DNA from: Clostridium sp. CAG:169
GTDB lineage: Bacteria; Bacillota; Clostridia; Oscillospirales; Ruminococcaceae
Reading direction: 5' to 3'
NCBI GenBank assembly: GCA_000435195.1
Contig: FR880124.1
Coordinates: 1-19,795 of the forward strand
Length of the DNA: 19,795 bases
Translations under genes and position numbers: made by a program
Part shown: in pieces, positions 5,665-13,085 of the stretch
Numbering within the stretch: the stretch's first letter is position 1
Layout: each line of letters begins with the position of its first letter
Notes under the pieces: model-generated
Told to the model about the DNA's origin: nothing
Database searches by the model: none
What the model saw: the letters and a program-made list of their open reading frames with translations, nothing else

Positions 5665-5802
5665 TCAAAAGTTTTCCACTGAAATTTAGGAGGACGGAAA
5701 ATCCAGGTTCTCCGGCACTTTTCGAAGAGAAAAGATGCTTGTCTGCAAAGGTAATGTTGACAGCAGACGCTGCCAACCAATAACCAACAGGAGGTATATA
5801 CC
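5665..5802 (+). promoter_or_regulatory. Structured rpsJ-rplC intergenic RNA
   Basis: This 138-nt gap holds several perfect helices: TTTTCC (5672-5677) with GGAAAA (5696-5701), and CTTTTC (5718-5723) with GAAAAG (5729-5734). GTTG-A-CAGC (5756-5764) pairs with GCTG-C-CAAC (5769-5777) around AGAC. GTCTGC (5741-5746) can alternatively pair with GCAGAC (5763-5768), which breaks the last hairpin. An AGGAGG at 5688-5693 has no ATG, GTG or TTG behind it. The mutually exclusive helices suggest a second regulatory RNA inside the operon. I see no promoter or T-tract terminator. Confidence 0.45.
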
Positions 5803-6438
5803 ATGCAAAAATGCATCGTAGGCAGAAAGCTGGGTATGACACAGCTTTTTGACGAGAATGGCAAATTCATTCCCGTAACAGTAGTTGAAGCTGGTCCTTG
5901 TGTCGTCGTTCAGAAAAAGACAATCGAAAACGACGGTTACGAAGCCGTGCAGATCGGTTTTGGCGAGGTCACAAGCAAACACGTAAACAAACCCCTTCAG
6001 GGCCACTTCGCAAAGAGCGACGTTGCTATGAAGAAGGTGCTCAGAGAGTTCAGACTCGATGATTGCGCTGCACTGAATGTCGGCGACCTCATCAAAGCGG
6101 ACGTCTTCGCAAACGGCGACAAAGTTGACGTATGCGGCACCTCTAAGGGTAAAGGTTACGCCGGCACAATTAAACGTTACGGCAACCACAGCCTCAAAGC
6201 AACCCACGGTACCGGCCCGGTCGGCAACCACGCAGGTTCCAACGGCGCTTGTTCCGACCCTTCCCGTGTATTCAAGGGCAAAGGTCTGCCAGGCCACATG
6301 GGTGCTGAAAGAGTTACAGTTCAGAACCTCGAAATCGTTAAAGTTGACGTTGAAAACAATCTTATCGCAATCAAGGGTGCTATTCCGGGTGCTAAAAACG
6401 GCGTAGTATACATCACTGACAGCGTTAAGATGGCCTAA
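5803..6438 (+). CDS. rplC: 50S ribosomal protein L3
   Basis: L3 is a primary assembly protein of the 50S subunit, binding near the 3' end of 23S rRNA, with a loop reaching towards the peptidyl transferase centre. The 211-residue product is full length. It opens with 'KCIVGRKLGMTQLFDENGK' and contains the loop 'THGTGPVGNHAGSNGACSDP', which carries the Gln/Asn-type residues of the central extension. The site AGGAGG (5789-5794) is 8 nt before the ATG. Translation is probably influenced by the structured gap upstream. rplD follows after 17 nt. Confidence 0.98.
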   Translation: MQKCIVGRKLGMTQLFDENGKFIPVTVVEAGPCVVVQKKTIENDGYEAVQIGFGEVTSKHVNKPLQGHFAKSDVAMKKVLREFRLDDCAALNVGDLIKADVFANGDKVDVCGTSKGKGYAGTIKRYGNHSLKATHGTGPVGNHAGSNGACSDPSRVFKGKGLPGHMGAERVTVQNLEIVKVDVENNLIAIKGAIPGAKNGVVYITDSVKMA

Positions 6439-6455
6439 GGAAAGGAGGAAACACG

Positions 6456-7079
6456 ATGCCACAGGTTACTGTATTTGATATGACCGGCAAGAGCGTTGGT
6501 GAAATGACCCTCTCCGATGCCATCTTCGGAATCGAACCAAACACTTCCGTTATGCACGCTGCAGTAGTAAACTACCTTGCAAATCAGCGTCAGGGCACAC
6601 AGTCCACCCTCACCCGTTCCGAGGTTTCCGGCGGCGGCCGCAAACCATGGAAACAGAAGGGCACTGGTCGTGCAAGACAGGGCTCTACCAGAGCTCCACA
6701 GTGGACACACGGCGGTATCGCTCTGGGTCCTAAGCCAAGAGATTACAGCTACGAGCTGCCAAAGAAAGTAAAGAGACTTGCTCTGAAATCCGCATTCTCC
6801 ACCAAGGTTGCTGACAACGACCTGATCGTTGTTGACAACATCGCAGTAGAAGGTTTCAAAACCAAAGCGGTTGTAGAGATGCTTTCCAAACTGGGTGCAG
6901 ACAAAAAGGCACTCATCGTAATGCCAGAGCTTGACCAGAAACTGATCAAGAGCGCTGCAAACATCCCGGGTGTTAAAACTGCGCTGGTAAACACCATCAA
7001 CGTTTATGACATCCTCAACTACGACAAGTTCATCGTTGCAAAGGGTGCGCTCGAGAAGATCGAGGAGGTGTACGCATAA
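6456..7079 (+). CDS. rplD: 50S ribosomal protein L4
   Basis: L4 binds 23S rRNA domain I and lines the exit tunnel with a long loop. The 207-residue product carries that loop at about residues 45-95, including 'GGGRKPWKQKGTGRARQGS', the macrolide-contact region. AAAGGAGG lies before the ATG. In E. coli L4 is also the regulator of the S10 operon, so it is the first candidate ligand for the structured leader at 4984-5352 (inference). The stop and the rplW start overlap by one base (TAATG at 7077-7081). Confidence 0.98.
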   Translation: MPQVTVFDMTGKSVGEMTLSDAIFGIEPNTSVMHAAVVNYLANQRQGTQSTLTRSEVSGGGRKPWKQKGTGRARQGSTRAPQWTHGGIALGPKPRDYSYELPKKVKRLALKSAFSTKVADNDLIVVDNIAVEGFKTKAVVEMLSKLGADKKALIVMPELDQKLIKSAANIPGVKTALVNTINVYDILNYDKFIVAKGALEKIEEVYA

Positions 7080-7372
7080 TGAAAACTGCACACGACATCA
7101 TCCTGAAGCCTGTTATCACCGAGGCTAGCATGCAGGGAATTGCAAACAAAAAGTACACCTTCAAGGTTGCTAAGGATGCAAATAAAATCGAAATCGCAAA
7201 AGCAGTTGCAGAACTGTTTGGCGTAAAGGTTGCCAAGGTTAACACTATGAACGTTAACGGCAGATACAGACGCCAGGGTCTCAACGGCGGCTACACCGCT
7301 GACTGGAAAAAAGCGATTGTAACCCTGACAGAGGATTCCAAGAGCATCGAGTTCTTCGATTCCATGATGTAA
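7079..7372 (+). CDS. rplW: 50S ribosomal protein L23
   Basis: L23 sits at the tunnel exit and is the docking site for trigger factor and the signal recognition particle. The 97-residue product has the usual 'AHDIILKPVITEASM' start, the basic loop 'NGRYRRQGLNGG' and a C-terminal beta strand. Its ribosome binding site GAGGAGG lies inside the end of rplD. A 79-nt gap with two small hairpins separates it from rplB. Confidence 0.97.
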   Translation: MKTAHDIILKPVITEASMQGIANKKYTFKVAKDANKIEIAKAVAELFGVKVAKVNTMNVNGRYRRQGLNGGYTADWKKAIVTLTEDSKSIEFFDSMM

Positions 7373-7451
7373 TTGCCCGAAGGATAATCCTTCCCGAAGT
7401 TATGTATGGGACAGATAGTGTCCCGCGAAAACGCACAAGGAGAGTGAAACC
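7373..7451 (+). promoter_or_regulatory. rplW-rplB gap with two small hairpins
   Basis: GAAGGA (7379-7384) and TCCTTC (7388-7393) form a 6-bp stem with a 3-nt loop. GGGAC (7408-7412) and GTCCC (7420-7424) form a 5-bp stem with a 7-nt loop. There is no T tract, so termination is unlikely. RNA processing or a modest translational effect is possible. Confidence 0.35.
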
Positions 7452-8285
7452 ATGGCTATTAAATTTTACAAGCCAACGACATCCGGCAGACGTCAGATGA
7501 CTACTACTGACTACTCCGAGCTGTCCAAGGTTGCTCCTGAAAGAAGCCTGCTGGCTCCTCTGAAAAAGAATTCAGGACGTAACAGCTACGGTAGAATCAC
7601 TGTTCGCCACCGTGGCGGCGGCAACAGAAGAAAATACCGCATCATAGATTTCAAACGTAACAAGATCGACATGCCTGCAACCGTACTCACCCTCGAGTAC
7701 GACCCGAACCGTTCGGCTCACATCGCACTGGTTCAGTACGAAGACGGCGAGAAGAGATACATCGTCGCTCCAAACGGACTGAAGGTTGGCGACGTGATCG
7801 AATCCGGCGCAAAAGCAGACATCAAGATTGGTAACGCACTGCCTCTGGCAAACATTCCGGTTGGTACCTTCATCCACAACGTTGAGCTTTACCCAGGCAA
7901 GGGCGCACAGCTTGCTCGTGCAGCTGGTATCATGGCTCAGCTGATGGCAAAAGAAGGCAACCAGGCACTGATCAGACTGCCATCCGGCGAGCTGAGAAAC
8001 GTACCTGTAAACTGCATGGCGACCGTTGGCCAGGTAGGCAACATCGACCATGAAAACGTATCGATTGGTAAAGCTGGCCGTAAACGCCACATGGGCTGGA
8101 GACCGACCGTACGCGGCTCGGTAATGAACCCATGCGACCATCCACACGGTGGTGGTGAAGGTAAATCCCCAGTCGGCCGTCCAGGCCCTGTTACTCCTTG
8201 GGGCAAACCTGCTCTTGGCTATAAGACCAGAAAGAAGAGCAACCGCTCCGACAAGTACATTGTCAAACGCCGCAACGACAAGTAA
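7452..8285 (+). CDS. rplB: 50S ribosomal protein L2
   Basis: L2 is one of the most conserved ribosomal proteins, needed for subunit association and peptidyl transferase function. The 277-residue product has the OB and SH3-like domains in order. The C-terminal block 'GSVMNPCDHPHGGGEGKSP' contains the critical His of the peptidyl transferase region. Cys in 'MNPCDHP', where Val is usual, is a minor variation. AAGGAGAG precedes the ATG. Confidence 0.98.
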   Translation: MAIKFYKPTTSGRRQMTTTDYSELSKVAPERSLLAPLKKNSGRNSYGRITVRHRGGGNRRKYRIIDFKRNKIDMPATVLTLEYDPNRSAHIALVQYEDGEKRYIVAPNGLKVGDVIESGAKADIKIGNALPLANIPVGTFIHNVELYPGKGAQLARAAGIMAQLMAKEGNQALIRLPSGELRNVPVNCMATVGQVGNIDHENVSIGKAGRKRHMGWRPTVRGSVMNPCDHPHGGGEGKSPVGRPGPVTPWGKPALGYKTRKKSNRSDKYIVKRRNDK

Positions 8286-8309
8286 TGCAGGCTGAAAGGA
8301 GACGTACTA

Positions 8310-8585
8310 ATGGGTAGAAGTATTAAAAAGGGACCTTTTGTGCAGCCTGTACTGCTGAAAAGGGTAAAGGAAATGAACGCTGCCGGTGAAAAGAGAGTTC
8401 TGAAAACCTGGAGCCGTTCTTCCACCATTTTCCCTGATTTCGTTGGACATACATTCGCAGTTCATGACGGTCGCAAACACGTTCCGGTTTATGTAACCGA
8501 GGATATGGTTGGACACAAACTGGGAGAATTTGCTCCTACAAGAACCTATAGAGGCCACGCCGGCGCCAAGAAATCCGGTAACTAA
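8310..8585 (+). CDS. rpsS: 30S ribosomal protein S19
   Basis: S19 lies on the 30S head, contacts the 50S subunit through bridge B1a and forms a complex with S13. The 91-residue product is full length: 'GRSIKKGPFVQPVLLKRV' at the N-terminus, the central 'RSSTIFPDFVGHTFAVHDGR' and a basic tail with 'GEFAPTRTYRGHAG'. GAAAGGAG lies before the ATG. It sits 24 nt after rplB and 25 nt before rplV. Confidence 0.97.
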   Translation: MGRSIKKGPFVQPVLLKRVKEMNAAGEKRVLKTWSRSSTIFPDFVGHTFAVHDGRKHVPVYVTEDMVGHKLGEFAPTRTYRGHAGAKKSGN

Positions 8586-8610
8586 GCAAAGGCCGAGAGG
8601 AGGATAACAA

Positions 8611-8946
8611 ATGGAAGCAAGGGCTTACCTGAAATATGCCCGTATTGCACCACGTAAAGTGCAGATCGTGCTTGATCTGATCAGAAACAAGCCGACAAAA
8701 TTAGCTTTGGCTATTCTGAAGCACACTCCAAAGGCCGCATGCGAGCCGGTTGAGAAGCTTCTGAAATCCGCAATCGCTAACGCAGAAAACAACCACAGCA
8801 TGGACGTTAACAACCTCTATGTTGCAGAGTGTTTTGTTGGCGAAGGTCCTACACTCAAAAGAGTAAGACCAAGAGCACAGGGCAGAGCATTTAGAGTATT
8901 CAAGAGAACTTCGAACATCACGATCGTTCTCAAAGAAAAGGAATAG
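8611..8946 (+). CDS. rplV: 50S ribosomal protein L22
   Basis: L22 contacts all 23S rRNA domains and narrows the exit tunnel together with L4. The 111-residue product opens with 'EARAYLKYARIAPRKVQIVL'. It ends in the beta hairpin containing 'LKRVRPRAQGRAFRVFKRTS', whose tip reaches into the tunnel and is a site of macrolide-resistance changes in other bacteria. GAGAGGAGG precedes the ATG. Confidence 0.97.
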   Translation: MEARAYLKYARIAPRKVQIVLDLIRNKPTKLALAILKHTPKAACEPVEKLLKSAIANAENNHSMDVNNLYVAECFVGEGPTLKRVRPRAQGRAFRVFKRTSNITIVLKEKE

Positions 8947-8965
8947 CCAAAGGAGGAGGTAAACT

Positions 8966-9652
8966 ATGGGACAAAAGGTTAATCCACACGGCCTTCGCGT
9001 CGGTGTTATCAAAGATTGGGATTCCCGCTGGTTTGCTAAGGACGACGCTTTTGGCGATATCCTGGTAGAGGACTACAATCTGCGTAAGTTCCTGAAAAAC
9101 AGCCTGCAGCTGGCAGGTGTACCACGCATCGAGATCGAGCGTGACGCAACCAAGGTAAGAATCCACATCCACTGTGCAAAACCAGGTATGGTTATCGGTA
9201 AAGGCGGAGCTGAGATCGAAAAGCTGCGCGCACAGTGCGAAAAGATCATCAACAAAGATAAAGAGGTACCTGCAAAGGTATTCATCAACATTGTTGAAGT
9301 AAAGCAGCCAGACAAGGACGCACAGCTCGTTGCAGAAAACATTGCTTCCCAGCTGGAAAGACGTATCTCTTTCCGCCGCGCAATGAAACAGTGCATCGGA
9401 CGTACCATGAAACTGGGTGCACAGGGTATCAAAGTTCAGGTTTCCGGCCGTCTGGGCGGAGCTGAAATCGCAAGAAGCGAACATTATCACGAAGGAACCA
9501 TTCCGCTGCAGACACTGCGTGCTGACATCGACTATGGTTTCGCAGAGGCTAACACCACTTACGGCAAAATCGGCGTCAAGGTTTGGATCTACGCCGGAGA
9601 GGTTCTCCAGGCAGTAAAGAGACAGCCTCGTAAGGAAGGAGGCAAAAACTAA
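8966..9652 (+). CDS. rpsC: 30S ribosomal protein S3
   Basis: S3 forms the mRNA entry site with S4 and S5 and has helicase activity there. The 228-residue product contains a KH type II domain with 'PGMVIGKGGAEIEKLR' at about residues 72-87. The C-terminal S3 domain 'QGIKVQVSGRLGGAEIAR' and a basic tail follow. AAAGGAGGAGG lies before the ATG. The stop overlaps the rplP start by one base (TAATG). Confidence 0.98.
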   Translation: MGQKVNPHGLRVGVIKDWDSRWFAKDDAFGDILVEDYNLRKFLKNSLQLAGVPRIEIERDATKVRIHIHCAKPGMVIGKGGAEIEKLRAQCEKIINKDKEVPAKVFINIVEVKQPDKDAQLVAENIASQLERRISFRRAMKQCIGRTMKLGAQGIKVQVSGRLGGAEIARSEHYHEGTIPLQTLRADIDYGFAEANTTYGKIGVKVWIYAGEVLQAVKRQPRKEGGKN

Positions 9653-10077
9653 TGCTTCTCCCAAAGAGAGTTAAATACCGCAGACAGCACAGAGGCCGCA
9701 TGAAAGGTGCTGCACACAAGGGCAACTACGTTGCTTACGGCGATTTCGGCCTGCAGGCTTTGGAGCCGTCCTGGATCACTTCCAACCAGATCGAAGCTGC
9801 TCGTATTGCAATGACACGTTACATCAAACGTGGCGGTCAGGTATGGATCAAGATCTTCCCACACAAACCAATCACTGAAAAGCCAGCTGAAACCCGAATG
9901 GGTTCCGGTAAAGGTAGCCCGGAGTACTGGGTAGCAGTTGTTAAGCCAGGCACCGTTATGTTCGAAATCGGTGGCGTATCCGAAGAGCTTGCTCGCGAGG
10001 CTATGCGTCTGGCAATGTACAAACTGCCAATCAAGTGCAAATTCATCAAGAAAGAAGAAAAGGAGTGTGAAAAGTAA
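9652..10077 (+). CDS. rplP: 50S ribosomal protein L16
   Basis: L16 lies near the A-site tRNA elbow and completes late 50S assembly. The 141-residue product opens with 'MLLPKRVKYRRQHRGRM'. It has the conserved loop 'HKPITEKPAETRMGSGKGSP' that contacts the aminoacyl-tRNA region and is a target of orthosomycin resistance elsewhere. It is coupled by 1-nt overlaps both to rpsC upstream and to rpmC downstream. Confidence 0.98.
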   Translation: MLLPKRVKYRRQHRGRMKGAAHKGNYVAYGDFGLQALEPSWITSNQIEAARIAMTRYIKRGGQVWIKIFPHKPITEKPAETRMGSGKGSPEYWVAVVKPGTVMFEIGGVSEELAREAMRLAMYKLPIKCKFIKKEEKECEK

Positions 10078-10277
10078 TGAAAGCTGTTGAGATCAGAAAC
10101 TTGTCTGAAAAAGAACTTTCCGAGAAGCTTGTAGACTTGAAGGCTGAGCTTTTCCACCTCCGCTTCCAGCACGCCATTAACCAGCTTGAGAATCCGAAGA
10201 GAATTAAGGCAGTTAAAAAAGATATTGCCAGAATTTCCACGATTATCAAGGAAAACGCAATGAAGAACGCGCAGTAA
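10077..10277 (+). CDS. rpmC: 50S ribosomal protein L29
   Basis: L29 is a small helical protein beside L23 at the tunnel exit. The 66-residue product has the expected two-helix form, with 'IRNLSEKELSEKLVDLKAEL' followed by 'FRLRFQHA'-type residues (here FHLRFQHAINQLENP) and a second helix. It overlaps rplP by one base and lies 21 nt before rpsQ. Confidence 0.96.
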   Translation: MKAVEIRNLSEKELSEKLVDLKAELFHLRFQHAINQLENPKRIKAVKKDIARISTIIKENAMKNAQ

Positions 10278-10298
10278 TTCTTGGAAGGAGGACGCAAG

Positions 10299-10556
10299 GT
10301 GGACGAAAGAAACCTTAGAAAAACAAGGGTCGGCACCGTTGTCAGCAACAAGATGGACAAGACCGTTGTAGTTGCGATCAAAGATAACGTAAAACACCCT
10401 CTTTACAAAAAGATCATGAAACGTACCGTTAAGTTCAAGGCTCATGACGAAGAAAACGCATGCGGCATTGGCGATAAGGTACAGGTTATGGAGACTCGCC
10501 CTCTGTCCAAGGACAAACACTGGAGAGTAGTCGAGATCATCGAAAAAGCAAAATAA
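10299..10556 (+). CDS. rpsQ: 30S ribosomal protein S17
   Basis: S17 is a primary 16S rRNA-binding OB-fold protein. The product has 85 residues from the GTG start at 10299, which is 7 nt after AAGGAGG (10285-10291). An upstream in-frame TTG at 10281 precedes that binding site and would add six non-conserved residues, so it is rejected. Core blocks are 'RKTRVGTVVSNKMDKTVVVA', 'HPLYKKIMKRTVKFKAHDE' and 'ETRPLSKDKHWRVVEI'. A 70-nt gap follows, where most neighbours have under 30. Confidence 0.96.
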   Translation: MDERNLRKTRVGTVVSNKMDKTVVVAIKDNVKHPLYKKIMKRTVKFKAHDEENACGIGDKVQVMETRPLSKDKHWRVVEIIEKAK

Positions 10557-10626
10557 TTAAGATTATCTTGCAAAGTTTTCTGAATAGATATTTGATTTCA
10601 GTACAACCGAAAGGAGGGGACGCACT

Positions 10627-10995
10627 GTGATACAGATGCAGACCTATCTGAAAGTTGCCGACAATACCGGAGCGAAAGAACTCATGTGCATCCGTGTTCT
10701 GGGTGGTTCTAGACGCAGATACGCAAACATCGGCGATGTTGTTGTTGCTTCCGTTAAAAAAGCTGCTCCAGGCGGTATGGTTAAAAAAGGCGACGTTGTT
10801 AAAGCAGTTATCGTTCGTTCCGTTAAAGGTGTAAGACGTGAAGACGGCACTTATATCCGCTTTGACGAGAACGCAGCTGTTATTGTAAAAGAAGATAAAA
10901 ATCCAAGGGGCACACGTATTTTTGGCCCAGTGGCGAGAGAACTGAGAGATAAAGATTACCTCAAGATTCTCAGCCTCGCCCCAGAGGTTCTTTAG
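10627..10995 (+). CDS. rplN: 50S ribosomal protein L14
   Basis: L14 forms intersubunit bridges B5 and B8 and is the docking site of the silencing factor RsfS. The 122-residue product is full length, with 'TYLKVADNTGAKELMCIRVL' at the start and 'IRFDENAAVIVKEDKNPRGT' in the C-terminal half. The start is GTG, 6 nt after AAAGGAGGGG (about 10611-10620). The 70-nt gap before it shows only a weak 5-bp stem and no clear promoter. It begins the spc part of the cluster. Confidence 0.97.
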   Translation: MIQMQTYLKVADNTGAKELMCIRVLGGSRRRYANIGDVVVASVKKAAPGGMVKKGDVVKAVIVRSVKGVRREDGTYIRFDENAAVIVKEDKNPRGTRIFGPVARELRDKDYLKILSLAPEVL

Positions 10996-11008
10996 GAGGT
11001 GCTCAAGA

Positions 11009-11329
11009 ATGAACGTACACGTTAAAACAGGTGACACCGTTGTTATCCTGTCTGGTAAAGATAAGGGTAAAAAAGGCAAAGTTTTGGCGGTAAGCCCAAA
11101 AGAAGGCAAGGTCATCGTCGAAGGTTGCAACATGATTAAAAAACATGTAAAACCTCGCCGTATGGGCGAGCAGGGCGGTATCGTTGACGCTGAAGGCGCA
11201 ATGTATTCTTCCAAAGTAATGCTCGTTTGCCCGAAATGCGGTAAGCCAACAAGAGTTGCTCACAAGATTCTGGCAGACGGCACAAAAGCTCGCCTTTGCA
11301 AAAACAACGATTGTGGCGAAACATTCTAA
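11009..11329 (+). CDS. rplX: 50S ribosomal protein L24
   Basis: L24 starts 50S assembly at the 5' end of 23S rRNA. The 106-residue product has the N-terminal KOW motif 'KTGDTVVILSGKDKGKKGKV'. A C-terminal zinc-type knuckle follows, with C74-x2-C77 and C97-x4-C102. The second pair usually has two intervening residues; here there are four ('CKNNDC'), so metal binding geometry may differ or be lost. Its ribosome binding site GGAGG overlaps the rplN stop. Confidence 0.97.
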   Translation: MNVHVKTGDTVVILSGKDKGKKGKVLAVSPKEGKVIVEGCNMIKKHVKPRRMGEQGGIVDAEGAMYSSKVMLVCPKCGKPTRVAHKILADGTKARLCKNNDCGETF

Positions 11330-11344
11330 TTAGGAGGAGAAAAC

Positions 11345-11884
11345 ATGGCAAAGCTTAAAGAGACCTATGTTAAAGATATAGCGCCAGCTTTGTACAAAAA
11401 GTTTGGCTATAAAAGCGTCATGCAGATTCCTAAGCTGGATAAGGTAGTCGTAAACGTTGGCTGTGGCGAGGCTAGAGACAACCATAAGATTATCGATGCA
11501 ATCATGACAGACCTGGCTACCATCACTGGTCAGAAAGCTGTTCCTTGTGCAGCAAAGAAATCCGTTGCGAACTTTAAACTTCGTGAAGGCATGGTTATCG
11601 GCGCAAAAGTAACCCTGAGAGGCGAGGTTATGTACGAGTTTGTTGACAGACTCTTCAACATTGCCCTGCCACGCGTAAGAGACTTCAGAGGAATCAATCC
11701 AAACGGTTTTGACGGCCGCGGCAACTACAGCCTGGGTCTGAAAGAACAGCTGATCTTCCCTGAGATCGAATACGACAAAATCGACAAGGTTCGCGGTATG
11801 GACATTGCGTTCGTAACAACCGCAAAAACAGACGAGGAATCCCGTGAGCTGCTCACTCTGATGGGCGCTCCGTTCGCGAAGTAA
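11345..11884 (+). CDS. rplE: 50S ribosomal protein L5
   Basis: L5 binds 5S rRNA with L18 and contacts the P-site tRNA. The 179-residue product has all conserved blocks: 'YKSVMQIPKLDKVVVNVGCG', 'AKKSVANFKLREGMVIGAKV', 'LPRVRDFRGINPNGFDGRGN' and 'EQLIFPEIEYDKIDKVRGMD'. AGGAGGAG lies before the ATG. It sits 15 nt after rplX and 15 nt before the S14 gene. Confidence 0.98.
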   Translation: MAKLKETYVKDIAPALYKKFGYKSVMQIPKLDKVVVNVGCGEARDNHKIIDAIMTDLATITGQKAVPCAAKKSVANFKLREGMVIGAKVTLRGEVMYEFVDRLFNIALPRVRDFRGINPNGFDGRGNYSLGLKEQLIFPEIEYDKIDKVRGMDIAFVTTAKTDEESRELLTLMGAPFAK

Positions 11885-11899
11885 GGAGGAAAAGGTTCA

Positions 11900-12085
11900 G
11901 TGGCTAAAACATCGAAAAAGGTAAGTCAGGCAAGAACACCTAAATACTCTACTCGCGCATATAATAGATGCAAAATCTGCGGCAGACCACACGCATATCT
12001 TCGCAAATTCGGCATTTGCAGAATTTGCTTCAGAGAGCTGGCTTACAAAGGTCAGATCCCTGGCGTGAAAAAGGCGAGCTGGTAA
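11900..12085 (+). CDS. rpsN: 30S ribosomal protein S14, zinc type (type Z)
   Basis: S14 is part of the 30S head. This is the short 61-residue form with a zinc ribbon, C24-x2-C27 and C40-x2-C43, and the C-terminal 'CFRELAYKGQIPGVKKASW'. The start is GTG at 11900, preceded by AAGGAGG. A zinc-free paralogue is often kept elsewhere in Firmicutes for zinc starvation; none is in this window. Confidence 0.97.
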   Translation: MAKTSKKVSQARTPKYSTRAYNRCKICGRPHAYLRKFGICRICFRELAYKGQIPGVKKASW

Positions 12086-12109
12086 GCACGAGCAAAGGAG
12101 GTTGACGTC

Positions 12110-12508
12110 ATGCAAATTACTGATAAAATCGCTGATATGCTGACTCGTATCAGAAACGCAAACGCAGCGAAACATGACACGGTTGATGTTCCATCTTCCA
12201 ACATGAAGAAAGCAATTGCACAGATTCTCCTGGATGAGGGATACATCAAAGGCTTCCAGATTGTAGACGATGGTAAGCAGGGAGTTATCCGTATCACCCT
12301 TAAATACGGTCTGGGCAAAGAGCCTGTTATTACAGGTCTGCGTAGAGTTTCCAAACCGGGACTGCGCATTTACACCAGCTGCAAGGAAATGCCGAAAGTT
12401 ATGAACGGCATGGGTATCGCAATCATGTCCACTCCAAAGGGCATCATGACCGACAAACAGGCTCGCGTAGAGAATGTCGGCGGCGAAGTCCTTGCATTTG
12501 TTTGGTAA
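12110..12508 (+). CDS. rpsH: 30S ribosomal protein S8
   Basis: S8 organises the central domain of 16S rRNA and in E. coli is the translational repressor of the spc operon. The 132-residue product has 'DKIADMLTRIRNANAAKHDT' at the start and the RNA-binding C-terminal block 'GIAIMSTPKGIMTDKQARVE'. AAAGGAGG precedes the ATG. I looked for an S8-site mimic near rplE and did not see a convincing one by eye. Confidence 0.98.
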   Translation: MQITDKIADMLTRIRNANAAKHDTVDVPSSNMKKAIAQILLDEGYIKGFQIVDDGKQGVIRITLKYGLGKEPVITGLRRVSKPGLRIYTSCKEMPKVMNGMGIAIMSTPKGIMTDKQARVENVGGEVLAFVW

Positions 12509-12523
12509 GGAGGTGCAAGATAA

Positions 12524-13066
12524 ATGTCTCGAATTGGTAGAAAACCTGTCGTGATTCCTGCAGGAGTTGAAGTGACCCTGGACGGTAACACTGTAACCGT
12601 AAAAGGTCCAAAAGGCACCCTGACAAGAACTTTCCACAACAGAATGAACATCGCAGTTGAGAACAACAAAATCGTTGTTACCAGACCAAGCGATGACAAA
12701 GAAGACAGAAGCTTACATGGCCTTACCAGAACACTGATCTCCAACATGGTAGAAGGTGTTACCACCGGCTTCAAAAAAGAGCTGGAAATCAACGGTGTTG
12801 GTTACAGAGCTTCTAAAGAAGGCAAAAACCTGGTTATGGTCCTGGGTTACTCCCACAAGGTAGTAATGCCTGAGATCGAAAACATCAGCATTGAAGTACC
12901 AGGTCCTAACAAGATTATCATCAGCGGCCCTGACAAACAGGTCGTTGGACAGTTTGCAGCTAAAGTTCGTGAAAAACGCAAACCAGAGCCATATAAGGGC
13001 AAAGGTATTAAGTACGTTGACGAAGTTATCATCCGCAAGGAAGGTAAAGCTGGTAAAGGTAAATAA
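12524..13066 (+). CDS. rplF: 50S ribosomal protein L6
   Basis: L6 lies by the sarcin-ricin loop and the factor-binding site. The 180-residue product has the two repeated alpha/beta domains, with 'MSRIGRKPVVIPAGVEV' at the N-terminus. The diagnostic C-terminal block 'REKRKPEPYKGKGIKYVDE' is at about residues 149-167. AAGGAGG is present before the ATG, 15 nt after rpsH. Confidence 0.98.
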   Translation: MSRIGRKPVVIPAGVEVTLDGNTVTVKGPKGTLTRTFHNRMNIAVENNKIVVTRPSDDKEDRSLHGLTRTLISNMVEGVTTGFKKELEINGVGYRASKEGKNLVMVLGYSHKVVMPEIENISIEVPGPNKIIISGPDKQVVGQFAAKVREKRKPEPYKGKGIKYVDEVIIRKEGKAGKGK

Positions 13067-13085
13067 TTAAAGGGAGTGAATCGAA

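Noticed and set aside
5688..5754. Possible 17-codon leader peptide after the orphan AGGAGG, starting at ATC 5701
   Set aside because: ATC is a very poor start codon and the reading has no recognisable content. It is mentioned only as part of the structured gap.
5686..6462. Long minus-strand reading frames opposite rplC and other ribosomal genes
   Set aside because: They have no ribosome binding sites or protein-family likeness and mirror strongly biased codons of the true genes on the + strand.
10281..10298. TTG start upstream of rpsQ giving a longer S17
   Set aside because: It lies before the Shine-Dalgarno and the extra residues are not part of the S17 family.
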